Positions 57,402-64,000 of a stretch of 64,000 nt of DNA are shown in pieces. Location: the NCBI RefSeq assembly GCF_001511835.1, contig NZ_LN997848.1, forward strand, positions 2,170,001 to 2,234,000, written 5' to 3'. The DNA is from Magnetospirillum sp. XM-1 (lineage in GTDB: Bacteria; Pseudomonadota; Alphaproteobacteria; Rhodospirillales; Magnetospirillaceae). The notes under the pieces are model-generated. The model made no database searches and was not told the origin of the DNA. It was given only the letters and a program-made list of their open reading frames with translations. Numbering within the stretch: the first letter of the stretch is position 1; the number at the start of each line of letters is the position of its first letter. The position numbers and the translations under genes were made by a program.

Positions 57402-58601
57402 CTATGCAATGGTCTGGGCGCCCGCGTCCCAGGTGTCGCCACCGGCGCGGACGTTGTAGCCTTCGGCCTGGCGAACCTCGTTCGGGGTCAGCACCTTGTT
57501 GCGGAGGGCCACGTCATAGCCCTGCCACCGCTGGGCCGGATCACCGCGGAGGAAGCCGGAAAGGTCCATCTCGATCATGTGGCTTTCGCGCCCGGCCGAG
57601 CTCAACACCGATCGGGCAAACTCGGCCTCGAATTTCCGTATCCAGGGGGTAAGCGTGAATTGCGCGAACCACCGGCCGGCCGTTTCCGAATTGGTGAAGC
57701 TCGAATGGTCCCAGATGCCGACAATGGGGGGCGGAACCTGATAGAGCCGGGCAAGCTCCTCGGTTGAGAACCGCCGGGACGAAAGCAACTCGGCATCCTC
57801 GGGGCTCACGCTGATCGGCTGCCACTCGGCGCCGTTCTCGAGGATCATGGCCTTACCGGCCAGGTGCGGCCCGCGGAACAGCCGGTCGAGCGATTCGCGG
57901 ATGTTGTCCATCTGCTCTTGCACCAGCCGCCCAGGGAAGCGGAAAGCGCCGCTCGGGCTCAATCCATTCCGGTACAAGCTGCCGGAAAAGTCTTGAACGG
58001 CAAGGGCACCGCCGACGGTTTCGGCGGCTCGAGAGATGCGCGAGCGGCCCAGCTTGCCGTCGTCGCTGCGGTCCTTGAGGTGCAGCACCTCGGACGACAG
58101 CAGCCGGCGGACGCGGCCAGTGGCACCATACATCCCAGCCACTTCGACCACGTCATAGGCCAGGCGGCCGGTGGGCAGCAGCACGACGGACACCCAATCC
58201 CAGGGGATCGGCCGAAGCTCGACCACGGCGCCGGATGCGTCGACGATCACCTCGGACAGCGCGTTTCCGCGCAGCAAGGCCGAGGCCATCGTCCATTCGA
58301 CCCAATCGGCCCAGGACTGGCAGGGATTTACCCCGTTGGCGATAAGACGGGCCAGGGGGTGACCCGTGTCCTCTTGGCGCCCGCCGTCGATCTTGAGATA
58401 GACGTATGCTGGCAGGCTGGCGATAGCGGTGCTGATCGCCGAAACGCAGGCGAGAACCGTTGATAGGTTCTCGGCCGCCCGACCGTCAACACGTTGCCCG
58501 GACGCGCTGACGTGGCCAGAGAAATGGGAATAGGCATCGCCGGAATACCGGGACCGGGTTTCTTGCGATCCGCGGAGGCGGGAGATAAGGCGCCCGATCA
58601 T
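57402..58601 (-). CDS. Phage portal protein (HK97 family)
   Basis: A 399-residue portal: LSTVLACVSAISTAIASLPAYVY, the WTMASALLRGNAL helix, VLHLKDRSDDGKLGRSRI and the wing/crown region LARLYQVPPPIVGI. It forms the 12-fold ring at the packaging vertex. Start ATG 58601 gives a 4-nt ATGA overlap with the protease gene and GGAG at 8 nt; the ATG at 58607 is too close to that site. Length is normal for the family. Confidence 0.93.
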   Translation of the reverse strand: MIGRLISRLRGSQETRSRYSGDAYSHFSGHVSASGQRVDGRAAENLSTVLACVSAISTAIASLPAYVYLKIDGGRQEDTGHPLARLIANGVNPCQSWADWVEWTMASALLRGNALSEVIVDASGAVVELRPIPWDWVSVVLLPTGRLAYDVVEVAGMYGATGRVRRLLSSEVLHLKDRSDDGKLGRSRISRAAETVGGALAVQDFSGSLYRNGLSPSGAFRFPGRLVQEQMDNIRESLDRLFRGPHLAGKAMILENGAEWQPISVSPEDAELLSSRRFSTEELARLYQVPPPIVGIWDHSSFTNSETAGRWFAQFTLTPWIRKFEAEFARSVLSSAGRESHMIEMDLSGFLRGDPAQRWQGYDVALRNKVLTPNEVRQAEGYNVRAGGDTWDAGAQTIA

Positions 58602-59125
58602 CGGCATGTCTCCAAAAAGCGGATTGCATGGGCCAGTCTGGGAGTGGCGAAACGGGCTTGCACGCTGGTGCCGCTGTACGCCGGCCAGGCCGACACAACG
58701 CTGATTTCGTGCAATAGCACGCTGCGCAGTTCGCGCCGGTTCCCTTGCCACCGCTCCCCGTCCTGGGGGACCGTGAAGCCAAAGGACATCCCGCCCAGGT
58801 CGCCCCGCTCGGCCAGGGCCAGCACATCGCGGCCGGCCTGGGTGTCGGGGAGGTCCAGAGAGAACGACAGGCCCCGCGGGTCTTCCGACAAGCGGAGCGT
58901 GCCGGAACGAGTGCGGGCCAACACCTTGCTCGGGTCGTGATCGACCAGCGCCAGCACGTCGCGGGTGGGGGAGAGCGAGCCATGAAAGGCCCCCGGCTGG
59001 ATCACCTCCGTAAAGTCGGCGATCCTGGCCTCGGTCCCAAACGTGGCTGCGTAACCTTCCAGGCGGCGGCCGGCGGCGCGTATCTCCATGACGAGCGCGC
59101 GCCGCTCAATGTTGGCCCCACTCAT
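58598..59125 (-). CDS. HK97-type prohead protease
   Basis: A 175-residue U35 protease that trims the capsid scaffold domain. Candidate catalytic residues are His in LALVDHDPSKV, Ser in GGMSFGFTV and Glu in LLHEISVVSAWPAY. ATG 59125 shares one base with the capsid stop (TGATG); the TTG three bases upstream is rejected. Gene order capsid-protease is inverted relative to HK97. Confidence 0.92.
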   Translation of the reverse strand: MSGANIERRALVMEIRAAGRRLEGYAATFGTEARIADFTEVIQPGAFHGSLSPTRDVLALVDHDPSKVLARTRSGTLRLSEDPRGLSFSLDLPDTQAGRDVLALAERGDLGGMSFGFTVPQDGERWQGNRRELRSVLLHEISVVSAWPAYSGTSVQARFATPRLAHAIRFLETCR

Positions 59126-60417
59126 CAAGTCACCAGATCGGTAATCGCGGCGAACGATTCCGGGTGCCGAACGGCCAGGTCCATGGTCAGCATACCGCGG
59201 ACCTGAACATTGCCCTTGGCATAGGCCGTCGCCTCGTAGGGATTGACGAGCAGATCGAAGGCCGACCAGTAGCCGATCAGCAGATCGGAGAAGTTGCCGA
59301 AAATCATGCTCGACAGATTGGTGCCGGTTCCCTTGGTGCCGTCGCTGGGCACCAGATTGGTGATGGCCGCATTGTAGCCGGCCAGGCTGCCCGGCTCGGT
59401 CCAGATGAAGCCGCCGGCCGCGTCACCGGACACCTTCAAAGCCTTGCGGCCAGACTTCCGAACCTTGGTGTTGGTCAGGAAGGCGGTGCCCTCGACGTTG
59501 TCGGTTTCCAATTCGGCGATCAGGTCGATAACCTTGTCCCAGGTGATCGCGCCGCCGTTGGTGCCCATGGCCACGCTGCCGATGCCGCTGGTGCCCAGGA
59601 TGCCGGTGGGCTCATTGCTGCCGCCGCCCTTGATCGCCACGCGGTCAATGGCCTCGGCCAGCACCGCGGCGAAGTCGGCGCGAATAAGCTGCTCGATGTC
59701 GGGGGACGACTGCATCAGCATGTTGCGGCTGAACTCGGTCAAGCAACCGGCATGCTTCGGCGACATCGTCACCTTGGTGTGCTCGAGGTCGCTGGCCGAC
59801 AGGGCGCCATTCTCGGCAATCCAAGCCGAGGTGGTGGACTGCTTGAGCTTGGGGATTTCGACATTGCCGACCAGGCCATTGAGCACGCGAGCGCCAAGGC
59901 CGCGCATCACCAGCTTGGCGCGCAACAGGTCGATATACTGGCCGCCCAGATGGTCGGTGGCGATCAGATTGGAACCGGGGCCGCCAACCGGGGCGGTGGT
60001 GGTGGTGACGCGCTGTTCGAACACGTTCAGCGGCACCATCATGCCCTTGGCGGTCACGCCGCTGCGGCGCTGCATTTCGGCAGACATCTCACGTTCGCGG
60101 CCGCAATCGACCTTGCCGGCCAGGTCGGGAACCTGGGAGGCGATGGCGCGGATCAGCGAGAAGTTGCGGAGCTCGTTGTCGAGGTGGCTGTCGCCGGTGC
60201 CGGTGATGGTCTGGCCAAGCATACGGCGCTCGGCTTCGTCCAGCATTTCGGCGCGTTCGATTTCCTTCTCGATACGGGCCAGGTTGCCGCGCATCTCGTC
60301 GAACTGGTGGGCCTGTTCGTCAGACAGTTCACCGCCCTGGCCGGCCGGGGTATCGGCGATCTGGCGCATGGCGGTGATGGTCTTGGCGCGGGTTTCCATG
60401 AGGTCTTTGAGCTTCAT
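59125..60417 (-). CDS. HK97-fold major capsid protein
   Basis: A 430-residue capsid precursor. Residues 1-75 are a coiled-coil scaffold (delta) domain (LSDEQAHQFDEMRGNLARIEKEIERAEML), cut by the neighbouring protease. The rest is the HK97 fold (VEIPKLKQSTTSAWIAENGA, MSPKHAGCLTEFSRNML, DIEQLIRADFAAVLAEAIDR, GSNEPTGIL) with C-terminal P-domain strands. Clearly intact and full length. Confidence 0.95.
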   Translation of the reverse strand: MKLKDLMETRAKTITAMRQIADTPAGQGGELSDEQAHQFDEMRGNLARIEKEIERAEMLDEAERRMLGQTITGTGDSHLDNELRNFSLIRAIASQVPDLAGKVDCGREREMSAEMQRRSGVTAKGMMVPLNVFEQRVTTTTAPVGGPGSNLIATDHLGGQYIDLLRAKLVMRGLGARVLNGLVGNVEIPKLKQSTTSAWIAENGALSASDLEHTKVTMSPKHAGCLTEFSRNMLMQSSPDIEQLIRADFAAVLAEAIDRVAIKGGGSNEPTGILGTSGIGSVAMGTNGGAITWDKVIDLIAELETDNVEGTAFLTNTKVRKSGRKALKVSGDAAGGFIWTEPGSLAGYNAAITNLVPSDGTKGTGTNLSSMIFGNFSDLLIGYWSAFDLLVNPYEATAYAKGNVQVRGMLTMDLAVRHPESFAAITDLVT

Positions 60418-60539
60418 TTGAATTGAACTCCATCGATGGGACGTGCCGCCTCTCGGCGGGAAAATCCGTGGCTAGCGCATTGATCCTTCCGCGCGCCACA
60501 AGTCAAAGTCAAGTGACGGCAGGGTCGGATTACGGACTA

Positions 60540-62180
60540 TTACGAGACGTTCAGTACCATTCCCGTGAAGGCATATGTCGGCGGTGGCGGCTCTCGAGTG
60601 AACAAGCCAATTGCCATTGCCAGCGATACAAGGCCATCGACGCGACCGAGCGATTTCCGCTTGGTGATCTTCCGGTTTCCGGCCGGATCGATCTCGACTT
60701 TCGCATTCGCGACATTCCACCGAAGGATGGCATTATTGCCGTGGCGCAATTTGCACTTGAGAACCCACTCCTCGAGGGCGTCGATCGCCGGGGCCATGGA
60801 TATGAACCCCTGGCCGAAATCGACGAGGGGCAAGTCGATGCCCTCGTCGTCGAGCAGCTTCATCAGGTCTTTGATTCGGGCTCGGTCATACGCAATGCCG
60901 GCGATGTCAAATTCGGCCGCGGCTTCGGCCATCGCCATGGCTATGGATCGCTTATCCACCGCACGGCCCGGCGGAGCGTCAAGGACGCCATTGTCGCGCC
61001 ATACGTCGTAGGGTGCCCTATCCCGCATGACACGGTCGGCCAGGCCGTCTCCGGGGAGCCAATAGCGGGCAATGACGGCGCCGGTGTCGGGGAAGAACAG
61101 GACAAACGCCGACATGTCGCCGGCCGACGACATATCCAGCCCGCCCCAGCACCGTTTGCCGTAAAGCTCCGACCGATCGACCTGGCCGGCGCAAGCGTCC
61201 CACAGATCGCGGGGAAAGATCGGCTCGGCTGTCGCATCGACTTCTTGGTTGAGGAAGTAGCAGCGGAACCCCGGCACCTGGGCCGGGAGGCGCAATGCCA
61301 TCTTGGCGGCCTTGCGGAGGTCAGCAAGCGACCGGAAGTCCCCCAAGGCGGGGTTGGCCAGTGCCCACAGGCTTTCGTCGGTCAGCAGGCGCCGCACGTC
61401 GTCTATGGCCTCGGGAACCTCGTAGATGAAGGCGGCGAAGTGGGGATCGACGATGGTGCCGGCGTTCACCTCGCGGCCATACTGGACAAGCTCGGACATG
61501 ACGCTGTTGGTGTCGGCGCTCTTGGTCGAGATGACCACCATCAAGGGTTCGTCGTGGGCGCCCTGGCCGGTGTCGAGCGCCTGGTACAGTTCGCGGCCAC
61601 CGGCCTGCCACTGCGCGAGCTCGTCGGCGATGACGAAATTGCCAGACAGGCCATGGGCGCGGTGGGCGTCGGACGACAGCGCCTCGTAAATGCTGCCGGT
61701 TTCCATGTCCTCGATGCTCTTGTTGTGCCGGATGACGTTGCACCTGGCGATCAATTCGGGGTCGGCCTCGATGAAGGCGACAAGCTCACGAAAGATCAGG
61801 CCGGCCTGGTGGCGGTCAGATGCGGCGCTGAACACCTGGCCACGCTGCACCGATTCGGGGCCGACCAGATGGGCGAGGGCCAGGGCCGCGGCCAGTGCAG
61901 ACTTGCCCTGTTTCCGGGCCATGGTCAGCAGCGCCGTGCGCACGGGGCGGTGCCCGTCGGCATCGGTGGCATAAATCTTGGCGATGATCTCCCGTTGCCA
62001 CGGGCGAAGCAGGAAATTGCGGCCGGCGTGCATCCCCGAACTGATCTTGAGCCCTTCGATGAAGGCGATCATGCGATCGGCACGGCTCAAGCCCGGCTTC
62101 TTCCATGCCGGCCGCTTTTTCCGGGTGGCGGGGGCGGTTGTCTTCGGCTTCGGCCGGGCGCCAGGTCCACGCAAGCCCAT
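60540..62180 (-). CDS. Phage terminase large subunit
   Basis: A 546-residue packaging ATPase-nuclease. Walker A MARKQGKSALAAALAL (about residue 88-103), Walker B NFVIADELAQW, nuclease aspartates in GGLDMSSAGDMSAF and near RVDGLVSLAMAIG. It starts MGLRGPGARPKPK, as usual in HK97-group TerL. A GGGGGAGG site precedes ATG 62180. The 122-nt gap to the capsid gene holds TTGACT-like words, perhaps a promoter for the capsid module, and no gene. Confidence 0.95.
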   Translation of the reverse strand: MGLRGPGARPKPKTTAPATRKKRPAWKKPGLSRADRMIAFIEGLKISSGMHAGRNFLLRPWQREIIAKIYATDADGHRPVRTALLTMARKQGKSALAAALALAHLVGPESVQRGQVFSAASDRHQAGLIFRELVAFIEADPELIARCNVIRHNKSIEDMETGSIYEALSSDAHRAHGLSGNFVIADELAQWQAGGRELYQALDTGQGAHDEPLMVVISTKSADTNSVMSELVQYGREVNAGTIVDPHFAAFIYEVPEAIDDVRRLLTDESLWALANPALGDFRSLADLRKAAKMALRLPAQVPGFRCYFLNQEVDATAEPIFPRDLWDACAGQVDRSELYGKRCWGGLDMSSAGDMSAFVLFFPDTGAVIARYWLPGDGLADRVMRDRAPYDVWRDNGVLDAPPGRAVDKRSIAMAMAEAAAEFDIAGIAYDRARIKDLMKLLDDEGIDLPLVDFGQGFISMAPAIDALEEWVLKCKLRHGNNAILRWNVANAKVEIDPAGNRKITKRKSLGRVDGLVSLAMAIGLFTREPPPPTYAFTGMVLNVS

Positions 62181-62181
62181 G

Positions 62182-62274
62182 TCAAGCCTCCCCCATGAGT
62201 GAAACTAACTGAATGCTCGACCCCCCGCCCGGTCCCTTGGCCCGACTGTTAGAGATTTTTCCGTGCATCTTCAT
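62182..62274 (-). CDS. Candidate 30-residue ORF coupling HNH and terminase genes
   Basis: Read from the minus strand: MKMHGKISNSRAKGPGGGSS ... LMGEA then TGA. Its ATG overlaps the HNH stop by 4 nt (ATGA), and its stop is 1 nt before the TerL ATG. It fills exactly the space where a small terminase gene would be, but is far too short to be one. It may be a microprotein or only a translational bridge. Confidence 0.35.
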   Translation of the reverse strand: MKMHGKISNSRAKGPGGGSSIQLVSLMGEA

Positions 62275-62567
62275 GGCCGCTTCCACCAGTGGTTGGGGTC
62301 GATTGGGTTGCCGTCGGCATCGCATCCATGCACGACGAACTGGCCACCGCGGCGCCGTCGGCCGTGCTGGTCTTCCTTCACCTGGTTGTCGTGCTCACGG
62401 CAGAGCGAGCGCAGATCGGCAAGCGAGAGCGAGTGCGGCACCAGATGATCGACCACGACAGCGCCCCTGTTGCATCCAGGCACCGTGCATCGGTGGTTGT
62501 CGATCGCCAACCGCTGCGCCCGCAGTTCCCGCCATGCCTTCGTCTTGTAGAAGGGATCATTCGGCAT
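62271..62567 (-). CDS. HNH endonuclease
   Basis: A 98-residue phage HNH protein with zinc cysteines in RCTVPGCNRG, the HNH core VVVDHLVPHS and LRSLCREHDNQVKE. HNH proteins beside TerL (as HK97 gp74) help cut concatemers at cos sites. Start ATG 62567 overlaps the previous gene by 11 nt. Its presence suggests cos-type packaging. Confidence 0.9.
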   Translation of the reverse strand: MPNDPFYKTKAWRELRAQRLAIDNHRCTVPGCNRGAVVVDHLVPHSLSLADLRSLCREHDNQVKEDQHGRRRRGGQFVVHGCDADGNPIDPNHWWKRP

Positions 62568-63447
62568 TCGCGGGGCGCTCCGACTTGATGTACGGGAACA
62601 CCTTGAGCATCAGTTCGGCAGCGATGACGGGCGTGAGTTTCGAATCGGCCCTGTGCTCGTTATACATGAGACGGACCCATTCGGCAGTATGGGCGCAGCC
62701 GGCAGCAAGGCGCCGCTCTACGGCTGGCCAGAACCAGCTCCGTAATTTGATAAACCTATCGTGCGCCGCTACAGCCCTGCCGGTAAAATACGCGGCGCCT
62801 TCAAACTCCCACACATCTGGGGTCTTGTCGCCGAGATGCTTTCTGGCATCCGCAAGTATGGCCTCCACATGCGCTTCATGTGCCTGCCGCTCATTTTCAC
62901 ATTTCGTCGAGATAGGAAGCGCGCGCCTCGCCGCCCAGCCAATTACCCGGCGATGCTCGGCCTCGGCCTCGGCTCGCTTCCGCAATTCGGCTATGGTCGG
63001 AAGTCGGACTTCGCTATCGATAACGTCGTCGTAAATCTTCCTGAGAATGTCGGCAGAATATCGAGCCAACACCCTGCCAGCCTCGGCCACGAATACGCCA
63101 CGAACCACCTTGGGCGTGGGCAAAACATCGACGAGCTTGCCTACTCGGTTTTCAGCGTATGCACGCCGGCCCTCATATTCGGCCTCGCAATCGGTGATTT
63201 CTTCCCACCGACGAACCCAATCTATTATGGGCTGTAGGTCTTCGGGATAGACATCCTCGGCATTGACCTTCCAATCGTGCTTGGTCAGCTTGCGTTGTAT
63301 AAGGTCTATGAGCTCCGGGAAATCGTTGAACTCATTCTTTGGCGGCTCCAACATGGTCGGCATCTTCGTCGTAACCGTGGTGGCCTTCTCAGGCTTCGGC
63401 TTGGTGTTGGCAGTCATGGCGTGGACTCCATCGTGGTCAGTCGTCAT
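62557..63447 (-). CDS. Element protein of unknown function
   Basis: A 296-residue, mostly helical, charged protein with no recognised domain: Lys/Thr-rich N-terminus, then DLIQRKLTKHDWKV, LARYSADILRKIYDDVIDSE and RFIKLRSWFWPAVERRLAAG. No signal peptide or membrane helix. ATG 63447 (GGAG 9 nt upstream) or 63417 are both possible starts; the TTG at 63465 is less likely. It overlaps both neighbours (11 nt each). It occupies the region where phages carry a small terminase, but is long for that role. Composition is less GC-rich than the chromosome. Confidence 0.75.
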   Translation of the reverse strand: MTTDHDGVHAMTANTKPKPEKATTVTTKMPTMLEPPKNEFNDFPELIDLIQRKLTKHDWKVNAEDVYPEDLQPIIDWVRRWEEITDCEAEYEGRRAYAENRVGKLVDVLPTPKVVRGVFVAEAGRVLARYSADILRKIYDDVIDSEVRLPTIAELRKRAEAEAEHRRVIGWAARRALPISTKCENERQAHEAHVEAILADARKHLGDKTPDVWEFEGAAYFTGRAVAAHDRFIKLRSWFWPAVERRLAAGCAHTAEWVRLMYNEHRADSKLTPVIAAELMLKVFPYIKSERPANAE

Positions 63448-64000
63448 AGCCGGGCACTCCGTCAAACATGTCGGCGGGCCTGGCGGGCTTGGCTGTCTTG
63501 TTTTGGCTTTTAGGGGAACGCCGGACGGGGGGAGGGTCTTTAGACCCGACCCCTACGGCCGAAGGCGTTCCCACTAAGTTGGGTTCCTCTCCGCTGGAGC
63601 TACGAGGAACCCTCTTAGTGGTTCTTGTATCACCCGGGGGTGACGCAATTTCGATTTGCGTATCACCCGGGGGTAACGCTTGTGTATCACCCGGGGGTGA
63701 CGCAATTTCGATTTGCGTATCACCCGGGGGTAACGCTCCGATTCGATACCAGGCCGCCGAACAGCCCTTGCTCTCTTTTGTCCGGACGAAATAGCCGCGG
63801 TCTACCAGCCGATTAATGGACTCGGCGACAATACGGGGCGCCAGATCGGCTTTGGCCGCCAGGAAGCGGACGGCGCCCTCGATGTTTCCGGGCTTGCCCC
63901 TGTTCTCCCACCAATTGTCCAGCATGGCGAATGCGACAGCGAGGTCGGATCGACGCAAGCTCGGATCACGCGACAGCCAGGCGAAGAACAGCCAGCGATA
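63437..64000 (-). CDS. HTH replication/regulatory-type protein, cut by window edge
   Basis: The frame is open to base 64000 (residues YRWLFFAWLSRDPSLRRSDL...), so the N-terminus is missing. The visible 187 residues hold a winged-helix-like part (IEGAVRFLAAKADLAPRIVA, ESINRLVDRGYFVRTKESKG) and a Pro/Ser/Lys-rich tail. The tail contains four PPGDT units from a 57-nt tandem duplication. Such proteins in phages and satellites are often replication initiators or helix-turn-helix regulators; the assignment is open. Confidence 0.7.
   Translation of the reverse strand, partial: YRWLFFAWLSRDPSLRRSDLAVAFAMLDNWWENRGKPGNIEGAVRFLAAKADLAPRIVAESINRLVDRGYFVRTKESKGCSAAWYRIGALPPGDTQIEIASPPGDTQALPPGDTQIEIASPPGDTRTTKRVPRSSSGEEPNLVGTPSAVGVGSKDPPPVRRSPKSQNKTAKPARPADMFDGVPGYDD
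63626..63737. repeat. Tandem duplication with four CACCC/GGGTG units (iteron-like)
   Basis: The segments 63626-63680 and 63683-63737 are identical over 55 nt with a 57-nt period. Each holds two near-palindromes GTATCACCCGGGGGTRACGC, giving copies starting at 63627, 63660, 63684 and 63717. They are in frame in the HTH gene (19-residue repeat). Confidence 0.85.

Larger units (their letters stand above)
56557..64000 (-). mobile_element. Phage-derived element with head and packaging genes only; candidate capsid-forming satellite
   Basis: All eight clear genes from 64000 down to 56847 run on the minus strand and are phage-type: HTH protein, unknown, HNH, TerL, capsid, protease, portal, gp10-like. 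The element borders tRNA-Met on the left and runs off the window on the right. No tail tube, tape measure, baseplate, fibre, holin, lysin or integrase is seen here. Gene order within the head module is capsid-protease-portal-connector, opposite to the usual portal-protease-capsid of HK97-like phages and of gene transfer agents. The 56597-56846 stretch holds no gene. Confidence 0.8.

Noticed and set aside
56847..62180. Gene transfer agent cluster
   Set aside because: Alphaproteobacterial GTAs run TerL-portal-protease-capsid and then a full tail set. Here the order is reversed and there are no tail genes; the location beside a tRNA points to an integrated element.
60423..62198. 591-codon plus-strand frame opposite the terminase gene
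   Set aside because: It is antisense to TerL, which has intact Walker and nuclease motifs; no family match.
63626..63737. CRISPR array
   Set aside because: Only two long identical units with a 2-nt gap, in frame in a gene. No regular repeat-spacer pattern and no cas genes.

Overview
The window is GC-rich, densely coded DNA from an alphaproteobacterium. DUF1465/RcdA, an LdtR-type MarR regulator, HWE/HisKA_2-type signalling and a Rhodospirillales-like gene content make a Magnetospirillum-type organism my best guess. That is an inference; no magnetosome or 16S gene is present to settle it.

Layout. 1-8.4 kb: glycogen metabolism (3' end of glgB, then glgX, malQ and, after a small DUF2798 gene, glgP), with a Phd/RelE-type toxin-antitoxin pair inserted between glgB and glgX. 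8.4-11.9 kb: a TolC-family outer-membrane channel divergent from a TPR/glycosyltransferase-9-like protein. 12.0-16.3 kb: a GntR regulator, then a PAS histidine kinase paired with a REC-PAS-GGDEF-EAL protein. 16.4-22.2 kb: a minus-strand operon for a tungsten aldehyde:ferredoxin oxidoreductase (Fe-S subunit, catalytic subunit, two paralogous FAD subunits, a MoaD/ThiS-like protein, a small unknown), facing a second MoaD-like gene. 22.5-33.6 kb: a chemoreceptor with a C-terminal PilZ domain, a GH17-GT2 membrane glucan synthase, purB, a MarR regulator, a ParA-like ATPase with a C-terminal membrane anchor, a 45-residue membrane microprotein, a histidine kinase and rimO. 33.7-36.9 kb: a tungstate ABC transporter (tupB, tupC, tupA) plus a second, divergent binding protein; this probably supplies the metal for the oxidoreductase 12 kb upstream. 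37-41.3 kb: an RcdA-like gene and two convergent class III adenylate cyclases, one of them a membrane/[2Fe-2S]/cyclase fusion. 41.5-45.7 kb: rpmE, cyaY, tyrS, anmK and others. 45.9-53.7 kb: one long iron-sulfur operon, cysE-iscR-(second cysteine desulfurase)-iscS-iscU-iscA-hscB-hscA-fdx-iscX, with a good sigma-70 promoter in front. 53.8-56.6 kb: a DUF599 membrane protein, a methyltransferase, mnmA and tRNA-Met(CAT).

From the tRNA to the right edge (56.56-64.0 kb) the DNA is a mobile element, all on the minus strand. It has an HTH protein, an unknown gene, HNH endonuclease, large terminase, HK97-type capsid, prohead protease, portal and a gp10-type connector, and then ends at the tRNA without a single tail, tape-measure, fibre or lysis gene. 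The capsid-protease-portal-connector order and the missing tail genes resemble capsid-forming phage satellites (cf-PICIs) more than an ordinary prophage. This is the most interesting item in the window; the integrase end lies beyond 64000, so it cannot be confirmed here.

Strand assignments come from protein-family recognition. Several start codons were moved inward from the longest open frame, using Shine-Dalgarno spacing and 4-nt ATGA overlaps.
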